A stretch of 64,000 bases of DNA from contig JAFQTN010000004.1 of assembly GCA_017409025.1 (NCBI GenBank), positions 1 to 64,000 on the forward strand. Reading direction: 5' to 3'. Positions 53,810 through 60,800 of the stretch are shown here, piece after piece. This DNA comes from Bacilli bacterium. Its GTDB lineage: Bacteria; Bacillota_I; Bacilli_A; RF39; UBA660. The translations under genes were made by a program, and so were the position numbers. The notes beneath the pieces were generated by a model. That model was not told the origin of the DNA, made no database searches, and saw nothing but the letters and a program-made list of their open reading frames with translations. Positions within the stretch are counted from its first letter, which is position 1. Every line of letters begins with the position of its first letter.

Positions 53810-55397
53810 AATAAGACAAGTAAAATTAAATATAGAAAAAGATGATAAGTATTCTTTGATTAAAGCTATTAGTAAAAAAATAAAAATAAATGAAAGTGAA
53901 ATAAAAGATATATCTATTGTTAAGAAAAGTTTAGATGCAAGACATAAACCAGATTTATATTATGTTTATGAAGTTGATGCCATTGTTAATAATGAGGATA
54001 AAATAATTAGTAAAAATAAGAGTATAGATGTAATTGTTGCTCCAAATGAAGAATATGTAATGCCTTTAAAAGGAAATATATTACTTAATAAAAGACCTAT
54101 TATCGTAGGAAGTGGACCTGCAGGATTATTTTGTTCTTATCTGCTGGCTAAGATGGGGTATAAACCAATAATAATAGAACGTGGAGAAAAAGTAGAAGAT
54201 AGAATTAAAACAGTAGAGAAATTTTTTAATGATGGAATATTAAATAAAGAAAGTAATGTTCAATTTGGTGAAGGTGGAGCAGGTACTTTTTCTGATGGAA
54301 AATTGAATACTTTAACTAAAGATAAATTTAATAGATGTAAGTTTGTATTTGAAATATTCGTAGAGTGTGGTGCTAATCCAGAAATAATTTATGATAATAT
54401 GCCTCATATAGGGACTGATGTCTTAAGAGTAGTAGTTAAAAATATGAGAGAAAAAATAATATCTATGGGTGGTGAATTTAGATATAATAGTTGTTTAACT
54501 GATATTAATCTAAGTGATGGAAAAGTTAATTCGATAGTTATTAATAATAATCAGGTAATTGATACGGATATATTAGTATTAGCGATTGGACATAGTGCTA
54601 GGGATACTTTTCAAATGTTATATGATAATGGAATTGAAATGAATGCTAAACCTTTTGCTGTAGGTATTAGAATAGAGCATCCACAAAAGATTATAAATAA
54701 TAGTCAGTATGGAGAAAATTATAATAAAAATTTAAAACCTGCTAGTTATAAATTAACTTATAAATCTAGTTTAGGTAGAGGTGTATATTCTTTTTGTATG
54801 TGTCCTGGTGGTTATGTAGTTAACGCTTCTTCAGAAGAGGGAATGTTAGCAATAAATGGGATGAGTTATTATAAAAGAGATAGTAAGAATGCTAATAGCG
54901 CTATAGTGGTTACAGTAACTCCAGATGATTTTGGTAATCATCCATTAGATGGAATTAAATATCAAAGAGAATTAGAAAAAAAAGCTTATGAGTTAGGAAA
55001 TGGATTTATTCCAATACAAAAACTAGGTGATTATTATAATGATAAAGTTAGTACTTGTATTGGTAGTGTAGAACCAATATTTAAGGGAAAGTATAATTTT
55101 GCTAATTTAAATAAGTTGTATCCTGAATATATAAATAAATCATTAAAAGAGGCTATTGACAATTTTGGTAATAAGATAAAAGGATTTAACGATAATGATA
55201 GTATTATAGCAGGTGTAGAATCTAGAACGTCTTCTCCAGTTAGAATTACAAGAGACGAAGAATATGTTTCTAATATATTAGGTATATATCCATGTGGTGA
55301 GGGTGCAGGTTATGCTGGTGGTATTACTACTTCAGCGATAGATGGAGTTAAGGTAGCGGAAGCTATTATTAGTAAATATAATAATGAAAAAAATTAA
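53802..55397 (+). CDS. FAD-dependent oxidoreductase
   Basis: A 531-residue protein: an N-terminal alpha/beta domain of about 85 residues (IRQVKLNIEKDD..., DARHKPDLYYVYEVD) precedes a FAD-binding core with GSGPAGLFCSYLLAKMG, a long middle with FGEGGAGTFSDGKL, and a C-terminal CGEGAGYAGGITTSAIDG motif. This layout matches the widely conserved flavoprotein family of unknown substrate. It overlaps the upstream flavoprotein gene by 8 nt; ATG 53802 is chosen because GGTGAT lies just before it. Confidence 0.88.
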   Translation: MIRIRQVKLNIEKDDKYSLIKAISKKIKINESEIKDISIVKKSLDARHKPDLYYVYEVDAIVNNEDKIISKNKSIDVIVAPNEEYVMPLKGNILLNKRPIIVGSGPAGLFCSYLLAKMGYKPIIIERGEKVEDRIKTVEKFFNDGILNKESNVQFGEGGAGTFSDGKLNTLTKDKFNRCKFVFEIFVECGANPEIIYDNMPHIGTDVLRVVVKNMREKIISMGGEFRYNSCLTDINLSDGKVNSIVINNNQVIDTDILVLAIGHSARDTFQMLYDNGIEMNAKPFAVGIRIEHPQKIINNSQYGENYNKNLKPASYKLTYKSSLGRGVYSFCMCPGGYVVNASSEEGMLAINGMSYYKRDSKNANSAIVVTVTPDDFGNHPLDGIKYQRELEKKAYELGNGFIPIQKLGDYYNDKVSTCIGSVEPIFKGKYNFANLNKLYPEYINKSLKEAIDNFGNKIKGFNDNDSIIAGVESRTSSPVRITRDEEYVSNILGIYPCGEGAGYAGGITTSAIDGVKVAEAIISKYNNEKN

Positions 55398-55425
55398 ATT
55401 TACACAATGTATGTCAAAAGATTAC

Positions 55426-55450
55426 AAAAAGAAGTGCACTTCTTTTTTTT
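55426..55450 (+). terminator. Rho-independent terminator
   Basis: AAAGAAGTGCACTTCTTT perfect palindrome extended by A/T, followed by a T8 run. Confidence 0.85.
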
Positions 55451-55496
55451 TGAAATTATATATGATATTATTTAAATAGAAAGAGGTGTTTTAATA

Positions 55497-56156
55497 ATGA
55501 ATAGTAAAAATAATGTTTTACTTACAGTAGTACTTTGCATTTTGGTTTTAATAATAGGATTTATGGTTGGTAATTTTAGTTCTAAATATTTTAATGTTGA
55601 TAAGGATAATGATTTAAATTCAGTAAATAAAAAAGATAATTTAGTAGATATTGATAATGCTAATATTGTAGTTGATAATACTAAGCAGATGCAACTTGCA
55701 CTAGGAAGATATCTATATTTTTTAGCAGATGCTTTTTATAAAAATTGTGATTCTTCTTATTTTGATTTAGTGATTGAGAATTCTGAAGAAAAAAGTGAAA
55801 TTTATGTTAATAATTATGGAGAAATCTTAAACAGTTTTACTGAAGAATTTAAAAAACAAGATGGTATTCGTTTTAATAGTTCTTGTAGTCAAAAAATAAA
55901 TGATAATAAATATGATGTTTCTAATTGTTGGTGTGGTTCTGGAGATCCAATGGCAATAGAACTGATCTTTCAAGGAATTGAAGTATTAGATTCAGAAGAA
56001 GATAAAATAAAATATTCTGTAACTATCTGGCAAAGAGTAAAAGAAGGTTACGAAGAACAAGATGTTAAATATAAGGATACTTTTACCATTAAATATATTG
56101 ATAATACGTGGAAAATAGATGAATATACAATGAGACGTATTACTATTGCAAACTAA
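55497..56156 (+). CDS. Membrane-anchored extracellular protein, unknown
   Basis: A 219-residue protein with one N-terminal membrane helix (about 7-27), an acidic linker, then a folded domain containing several Cys (NSSCSQKI, NCWCGSG) and a C-terminal strand-rich part (TFTIKYIDNTWKIDEY) that resembles immunity- or DUF4878-type domains in outline only. AGAGGTG precedes the ATG. Alone between terminators. Confidence 0.7.
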   Translation: MNSKNNVLLTVVLCILVLIIGFMVGNFSSKYFNVDKDNDLNSVNKKDNLVDIDNANIVVDNTKQMQLALGRYLYFLADAFYKNCDSSYFDLVIENSEEKSEIYVNNYGEILNSFTEEFKKQDGIRFNSSCSQKINDNKYDVSNCWCGSGDPMAIELIFQGIEVLDSEEDKIKYSVTIWQRVKEGYEEQDVKYKDTFTIKYIDNTWKIDEYTMRRITIAN

Positions 56157-56172
56157 AAACAACAATTTATTA

Positions 56173-56208
56173 AAAATAGACTATAAAATAAAATTTATAG
56201 TCTATTTT
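56173..56208. terminator. Bidirectional terminator between 55497 gene and uvsE
   Basis: Perfect 15-bp A/T-rich inverted repeat (arms 56173-56187 and 56194-56208) between convergent genes; it includes the uvsE stop codon. Confidence 0.8.
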
Positions 56209-57137
56209 AAGTTGATGGTGGTTTCATCTATAAAGTTATAATCATAGTATTTTAACTGTCTTACTAATTTAAAAAGTGCTTCATCTTTAGCTTTACATTC
56301 TAACATAATATCTAAATTGGTATTTAGATGTTTTATTTTTTCTAAGAAAGATATAAAATCTAGCGGATTTATATAATCATGATGTGTTCTAAAATCTTTT
56401 TTAGTATTATTTTTAGGAGAAGAAAAATGTAATTTAGGGGTTATTTTCCATGTGTTAAATATTCTTTCTAAATAATCATCAATATTTAGATTATCGTTAT
56501 TACATATATGATGATGATAATCTAAAACCATCGGAATATTTAATTTTTCACATAGATATAATGTATCTTTTATGTTATATATTTTATCATCGTTTTCTAA
56601 AGCAATACAATCTTGTAAGTATTTTGGTAATTTATTAAAATTATTAATAAATCTGTTAATAGATTTATCTTTTCCAAATACAGATGAACCAATATGTAAG
56701 ATAATTATTTTATTTTTAATACCTAGAGCATCTAAGATGTTATAGTGGTATTTTAATATTTCTATCGAGGATTCTACGATTTCTTTTTTGGTACTATTTA
56801 ATACACAAAACTCTCCTGGATGAGTATCTATACGTAAGTTGTATTTTTTTATTTTGTTTCCAATTCTTTGATAATATTCTTTGAAATTATCAATATAATC
56901 AAAATCTAATTCTTTTAGGGATGCGAGTGGTATTAACTTTGATGTTAATCTATAGAAATGAATATTATTTTTAATATTATAGTCAATTATTTTTTCTAAG
57001 TTAGTTAAGTTTTCTATGATTATATTATTTAGTTTATTAATATCTTTGTGTTTTTGATATTCAGTATAAGTAATAGTTTTGGATGCTGTAATATCTAATG
57101 TTTTTGATATAGAAACGTAACCTAGTCGGATATTCAT
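56202..57137 (-). CDS. uvsE: UV damage endonuclease UvsE
   Basis: A 311-residue TIM-barrel endonuclease that nicks DNA 5' of UV photoproducts. Metal and active-site motifs are present: MNIRLGYVS start, FYRLTSKLIPLAS, THPGEFCVLNS, LHIGSS, LENDD, DYHHH and MLECKAKDEA near the C-terminus. AGGTGAT lies 5 nt before the ATG. It is common in spore-formers. The candidate type I toxin-antitoxin locus lies immediately upstream. Confidence 0.93.
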   Translation of the reverse strand: MNIRLGYVSISKTLDITASKTITYTEYQKHKDINKLNNIIIENLTNLEKIIDYNIKNNIHFYRLTSKLIPLASLKELDFDYIDNFKEYYQRIGNKIKKYNLRIDTHPGEFCVLNSTKKEIVESSIEILKYHYNILDALGIKNKIIILHIGSSVFGKDKSINRFINNFNKLPKYLQDCIALENDDKIYNIKDTLYLCEKLNIPMVLDYHHHICNNDNLNIDDYLERIFNTWKITPKLHFSSPKNNTKKDFRTHHDYINPLDFISFLEKIKHLNTNLDIMLECKAKDEALFKLVRQLKYYDYNFIDETTINLK

Positions 57138-57187
57138 TTTATCACCTAATTATATTATGGTTATTTGTAAAAAAGATAATCTTGTTT

Positions 57188-57216
57188 TTGACAAATAAGT
57201 GAATTTATGATATTAT
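57188..57216 (+). promoter_or_regulatory. Promoter of the candidate antitoxin RNA
   Basis: TTGACA (57188-57193), 17-bp spacer, TATTAT (57211-57216): strong match, transcript start expected near 57223. Confidence 0.8.
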
Positions 57217-57244
57217 GAATATGTCAAGGAAACTTGCATAAAAT

Positions 57245-57281
57245 AAAAAAGGGAAACATTCAGTTTTGCTATGTTGAATGT
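57245..57281 (-). terminator. Terminator of the candidate toxin mRNA
   Basis: On the minus strand ACATTCA/TGAATGT hairpin (57281-57256) with a 12-nt loop, followed by TTCCC and T6. Weaker than the antitoxin terminator. Confidence 0.5.
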
Positions 57282-57302
57282 CTACCTAATTGAATTAGAT
57301 GC

Positions 57303-57337
57303 GACACTTATTCAATGCGAATGAGTGTCATTTTTTT
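57303..57337 (+). terminator. Terminator of the candidate antitoxin RNA
   Basis: 11-bp stem GACACTTATTC/GAATGAGTGTC (one G-T pair), AATGC loop and T7 tract. Confidence 0.85.
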
Positions 57338-57420
57338 ATTGCTATTACCAATGAGGTAAGGAGTAATAAAATGATAGCAATGTATCTAAGAACTTTTATG
57401 ATAAAAATTCTTTTCTTCAA
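57328..57420 (-). CDS. Candidate type I toxin peptide (30 residues)
   Basis: A 30-residue peptide: basic N-terminus (MKKRIFIIKVLR), a hydrophobic helix (YIAIILLLLTSLVIAI) and a KK tail, typical of membrane-acting type I toxins of Bacillota, though not a family I recognise. The start is TTG at 57420, 10 nt after AAAGGAGG (57438-57431). That ribosome site is fully paired in a 9-bp hairpin CCTC-A-CTTTC/GAAAGGAGG (57454-57431) with a TATAA loop, so translation should be blocked until the fold opens. No other start fits the frame. The opposite-strand 24-codon frame at 57371-57445 is its shadow. Confidence 0.6.
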   Translation of the reverse strand: MKKRIFIIKVLRYIAIILLLLTSLVIAIKK

Positions 57421-57486
57421 AGTTACCAGACCTCCTTTCTTATAGAAAGTGAGGTAGACACCCAACAACTGAAGTTTCCTTTATTA

Positions 57487-57495
57487 ATTATAGCA
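57487..57495 (-). promoter_or_regulatory. Extended -10 promoter of the candidate toxin mRNA
   Basis: TGCTATAAT on the minus strand (57495-57487); the -35 region (57515-57510, TCGATG) is poor, so this promoter should be weaker than that of the antitoxin RNA. Transcript start near 57480. Confidence 0.55.
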
Positions 57496-57598
57496 AACAA
57501 TTGTTTAATCATCGACGATTAATTGTAAAAATAGTTTTATTTTATATAGATTTTTAATATTTATTTTGATATTATATATGTAGATAGGGAGGATAGTT

Positions 57599-58804
57599 AT
57601 GAGTGAAAAATATTTAGTTATTAATGGTGGTAGTTCTTCTTTAAAATTTTCTTTATATGAGATGCCAGGTGAGAAGTTACTTATTAATGGATATTTTGAA
57701 AAGATTGGTTTTGAAGATTCTTTTTGGACTTTAAAAATTAATAGTGAAAAGGTTAGATATGAAGGTTATTTAGCTAATCATAGTGATGCTGTTAATAAAA
57801 TGATTGAGGGATTAAAAGAACATAAAATAATAGATTCTTTAGATGAAATATGTGGTGTAGGTCACAGAGTTTTACATGGTGGTGAAATATATTCTGATTC
57901 TGTAGAAATTACTGATAAAGTATTAGATGATATTATTAGTTTAACTAAATTAGGACCTTTACATCATCCGGGGGAGATTGCTGGTATTAAAGCAATGAAA
58001 GAAGTATTACCTAATGTTAAACAAGTAGCTGTTTTTGATACTGCATTTCATCAAACTATGCCAAAAGAAAATTATATGTATGCAGTACCTTATGAATGGT
58101 ATCAAAAATATAAAGTTAGAAAGTATGGTTTTCATGGTACTAGTCATAAATATATTACTGAGTATATGAAAGATAGATTAAATAAGGAAGATGTAAATTT
58201 AATTATTTGTCATGTTGGAAGTGGGGCTTCAATTAGTTGTATAAAGAATGGTAAGTGTTATAATACTACGATGGGATTAACTCCCTTAGATGGACTTATT
58301 ATGGGAACGCGTAGTGGTAATATAGATGCATCTTTAATTAAGTTTATTATGGATGAGACTGGTATGAGTGTAGATGAGATTACTAATGAACTTAATAAAA
58401 ATAGTGGTCTTAAAGGAATTTGTGGTAAAAATGATTTTAGAGATTTGTTAGCATTAAAGAATAGTGGTAATGAATTGGGAATACTTGCTTATAATATGTT
58501 TAGAGATTCAATAATTAAATATATTGCGGAATATTGTTTTCAATTAGAAGGAAGAGTTGATGCGATAGTATTTACAGCTGGAGTACTCGAAAATAATGCA
58601 GTGCTTCGTGAAGATATTGTTAATAAAATTTCTCCAGTTTTAGGAATTAATATAAATAAAGATGTAAATGATAATATCGGATATGGTCATGAATTAGATG
58701 AAGGAGTAATTAATACGGATGATTCTAGTATACAAATATTAGTTGTTCCTACGAATGAAGAAGTAATGATACTTAGAGATTTATGTGAAATAGTAAAGGC
58801 TTAA
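57599..58804 (+). CDS. ackA: Acetate kinase
   Basis: A 401-residue ASKHA-fold kinase converting acetyl phosphate and ADP to acetate and ATP, the energy-yielding end of fermentation. Motifs: VINGGSSSLKFSLY, GHRVLHGGE, VFDTAFHQTMP, YGFHGTSHKYI, HVGSGASIS and FTAGVLENN. GGGAGG precedes the ATG. pta is not in the window. Confidence 0.97.
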   Translation: MSEKYLVINGGSSSLKFSLYEMPGEKLLINGYFEKIGFEDSFWTLKINSEKVRYEGYLANHSDAVNKMIEGLKEHKIIDSLDEICGVGHRVLHGGEIYSDSVEITDKVLDDIISLTKLGPLHHPGEIAGIKAMKEVLPNVKQVAVFDTAFHQTMPKENYMYAVPYEWYQKYKVRKYGFHGTSHKYITEYMKDRLNKEDVNLIICHVGSGASISCIKNGKCYNTTMGLTPLDGLIMGTRSGNIDASLIKFIMDETGMSVDEITNELNKNSGLKGICGKNDFRDLLALKNSGNELGILAYNMFRDSIIKYIAEYCFQLEGRVDAIVFTAGVLENNAVLREDIVNKISPVLGININKDVNDNIGYGHELDEGVINTDDSSIQILVVPTNEEVMILRDLCEIVKA

Positions 58805-58820
58805 TGATAAGTCTTTTTCT
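58795..58820 (+). terminator. Rho-independent terminator after ackA
   Basis: AAAGGCTTA/TAAGTCTTT hairpin (one G-T pair) overlapping the ackA stop, with T tract. Confidence 0.75.
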
Positions 58821-58859
58821 TTTTGTATCTTTATGATAAAATATAATTAGGAGATATAT

Positions 58860-59489
58860 ATGAAAAAAATAGTGATTGTAGTTTTAATATTATTTTTATT
58901 TGTATTTCTATTTTATAAAGGTACTCATTCATTAGATGAAGAAGATATTTTTAAGATGGAAATAAAGATAAATGATAATATTGATATATTAAAAAATGAT
59001 ATGTTAAAATTTATTGATTTAGTTGATAATAGTATAATAAAAAATTCTTCATTTAATTTATCTAGTAAATTAAATAAAAATTATGATTTTTTGACTAGAT
59101 TTGCAATTTCTTTTATATTGGAGAATAAAGATGAATTTGATATTATATATGGAGATAGTTATACTTATGTAGATCAGTATGGAGTAGAGTATATTAGTGA
59201 TAAGTATGTTTCTGTAGATACAGTATATGAAGTTACCAATAAAATACTTGGAGTAGAATATTATTTGATAATGGATGATAATCTAATAGTAGATAATAAA
59301 ATAGTGTTGATTGATTTTTCTTATCCAGAATTTAATATGGAAATAGATAAAATTAGTAATATACATAATGGTAATGGATACTATGATGTTTATGTTAAAT
59401 ATAAGGGTAATGAAACAGATTATATATATAGATTTGAAATAGTAGATAATAATAGATTAATAATTAGTAATTTAAGTATAGTGGAGTAG
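58860..59489 (+). CDS. Membrane-anchored protein of unknown function
   Basis: A 209-residue protein with an N-terminal hydrophobic helix (about 3-20), a helical region (DNIDILKNDMLKFIDLVDNS) and a C-terminal domain of repeated strands. No recognised family. It is first in a three-gene unit with a C39-type peptidase 3 nt downstream and a small membrane coiled-coil gene after it. Confidence 0.7.
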   Translation: MKKIVIVVLILFLFVFLFYKGTHSLDEEDIFKMEIKINDNIDILKNDMLKFIDLVDNSIIKNSSFNLSSKLNKNYDFLTRFAISFILENKDEFDIIYGDSYTYVDQYGVEYISDKYVSVDTVYEVTNKILGVEYYLIMDDNLIVDNKIVLIDFSYPEFNMEIDKISNIHNGNGYYDVYVKYKGNETDYIYRFEIVDNNRLIISNLSIVE

Positions 59490-59492
59490 AAT

Positions 59493-60452
59493 ATGAAGAA
59501 AGGATTAGTTATATTATTTATAGTTATTGATGTTGTTATATTAATACTTTATATTAATATACATAAAAATTATAGTGTTTTAGAAGAGAAACTTTTACTA
59601 AAATTAAATGGTGTTGGTTATAATGAATTTATTCTTGATATAGAAAAAGAGAGAGAAAAAATTATTAATAATATAGAAAATACTACTAAATATGAAATCG
59701 ATACTGTTGATGATTTTAAATATATAAAAAAAGAATTAATTAGTCATTATGATAAACTATTGTTAGAAAATAAAGAGTTAGTCAATAAAAATGAAAATTT
59801 AAAGAAGCAAAAAACTAATTTAAAACAAATATATAATAATATTCTTGAAGAAGAGATGAAAAAGAGTACATATAAGATAGATGGGATTCCTTTAATTAAT
59901 CAATATTCTATGGGGTATCCTACTGGATGTGAGAGTGCTGCAATTACTAGTTTACTTAAATATTGGAGAATATCTGTTAGTATGCGTGATATTGTAAATG
60001 TTTTACCTAAAGGTAATTTACCATACTATGAAAATGGAATTAAGTATGGTGGAAATCCTTATATAGAATTTGTTGGTACTCCTACTAACAAAAATTCTTA
60101 TGGTACTTATGAGAAAGCTATAATAACTGTTGCTAATAAATATAAAAGTGGTATTATAGATGGAACTGGAATGAGTCTTAATAGTGTGCTTGATATAGTA
60201 AGAGAAGGTAGGCCGGTAGTAGTTTGGGTAAGTATGAATATGGCAGTTCCTTATATTAGTGATTCTTGGATATATAAACCTACAGGTGATAAAATTAATT
60301 GGCAAGCTAATGAACATGCATTAGTTTTGATTGGATATAATGATAGTCAAATAATAGTAGCTGATAGTTTAAATGGACAAGTTAGATATTATGATAGGTC
60401 TGTATTTGAAAGTAGATATAATTATTTTGGAAAAAGGGCTTTATATTATTAG
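59493..60452 (+). CDS. Membrane-anchored C39-type cysteine peptidase
   Basis: A 319-residue protein: membrane helix (about 4-22), a coiled-coil stalk (about 25-122) and a C39-like domain with catalytic Cys146 (GYPTGCESAAITSLLKYW), His275 (NEHALVLIGYN) and Asp291 (VADSLNG). The domain is expected outside the cell. C39 relatives cleave leader peptides or cell-wall peptides; the substrate here is unknown. Translationally close to both neighbours. Confidence 0.83.
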   Translation: MKKGLVILFIVIDVVILILYINIHKNYSVLEEKLLLKLNGVGYNEFILDIEKEREKIINNIENTTKYEIDTVDDFKYIKKELISHYDKLLLENKELVNKNENLKKQKTNLKQIYNNILEEEMKKSTYKIDGIPLINQYSMGYPTGCESAAITSLLKYWRISVSMRDIVNVLPKGNLPYYENGIKYGGNPYIEFVGTPTNKNSYGTYEKAIITVANKYKSGIIDGTGMSLNSVLDIVREGRPVVVWVSMNMAVPYISDSWIYKPTGDKINWQANEHALVLIGYNDSQIIVADSLNGQVRYYDRSVFESRYNYFGKRALYY

Positions 60453-60462
60453 GTGAATAGTG

Positions 60463-60771
60463 ATGGATAAAAAAAATAGTTTTGATAAATTAAATGTATT
60501 CATTATTGCTTTAGTAATTATTACGATAGTGTTATTGGTAATGTTGTTGACTTTAAATAAGAATATAAAAGATAGTAATAATAAAATTGTTAATATAGAA
60601 AATATTAGTAATGATATTTTAATGCTTAAGGAAAATTATAATTATTTGAGTGAACTTGATGGAAAAATAAATGAAGTTAATAATGAAAATAAAAAAATTA
60701 GTAATGAAATAGATTATTTGACTAATGATATTAAAGACCTTAATAAGAAAATTTCAAAATATAGTAAATAA
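60463..60771 (+). CDS. Small membrane protein with coiled-coil stalk
   Basis: A 102-residue protein with one N-terminal membrane helix (about 12-32) and a heptad-patterned Asn/Lys/Ile-rich stalk to the end. AGGTGA lies 6 nt before ATG 60463; a GTG at 60460 is adjacent. Its stalk resembles the one in the C39 peptidase, 10 nt upstream, so the two may interact. Confidence 0.65.
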   Translation: MDKKNSFDKLNVFIIALVIITIVLLVMLLTLNKNIKDSNNKIVNIENISNDILMLKENYNYLSELDGKINEVNNENKKISNEIDYLTNDIKDLNKKISKYSK

Positions 60772-60800
60772 AAAAGATAAAAAAATTTTATCTTTTTTTA
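60771..60800. terminator. Bidirectional terminator
   Basis: AAAAAGATAAAA/TTTTATCTTTTT hairpin with an AAA loop between convergent genes. Confidence 0.8.

Larger units (their letters stand above)
57223..57337 (+). ncRNA. Candidate antitoxin RNA of a type I system
   Basis: About 115 nt from the consensus promoter to an 11-bp terminator (GACACTTATTC/GAATGAGTGTC, 57303-57329) with T7. No open frame with a ribosome site is present on this strand in the transcript. It is complementary over about 93 nt to the 3' end of the toxin mRNA on the other strand, including the last codons, as RatA and SR4 are to their toxin mRNAs. Confidence 0.6.
57226..57481. repeat. 10-bp inverted repeat bounding the toxin-antitoxin locus
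   Basis: AAGGAAACTT (57226-57235) and AAGTTTCCTT (57472-57481) are perfect complements at the two ends of the locus; TGTCTACCT (57279-57287) and AGGTAGACA (57452-57460) form a second inner perfect pair. In the toxin mRNA these would tie the 5' leader to the 3' region. Confidence 0.8.

Noticed and set aside
57371-57445. Plus-strand 24-codon frame with AAGGAG, encoding a hydrophobic peptide
   Set aside because: It is the complement of the minus-strand toxin frame; the plus-strand transcript should stop at the terminator at 57337, before this frame, and the peptide lacks a clear membrane helix pattern.
57226-57481. 10-bp inverted repeat as ends of a mobile element
   Set aside because: The repeats lie inside the two transcripts, no target duplication is seen, and RNA base pairing explains them better.
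57223-57490. 6S, SRP, RNase P or tmRNA gene
   Set aside because: None of the universal motifs of these RNAs is present, and the block contains a terminator in its middle plus a good minus-strand reading frame.
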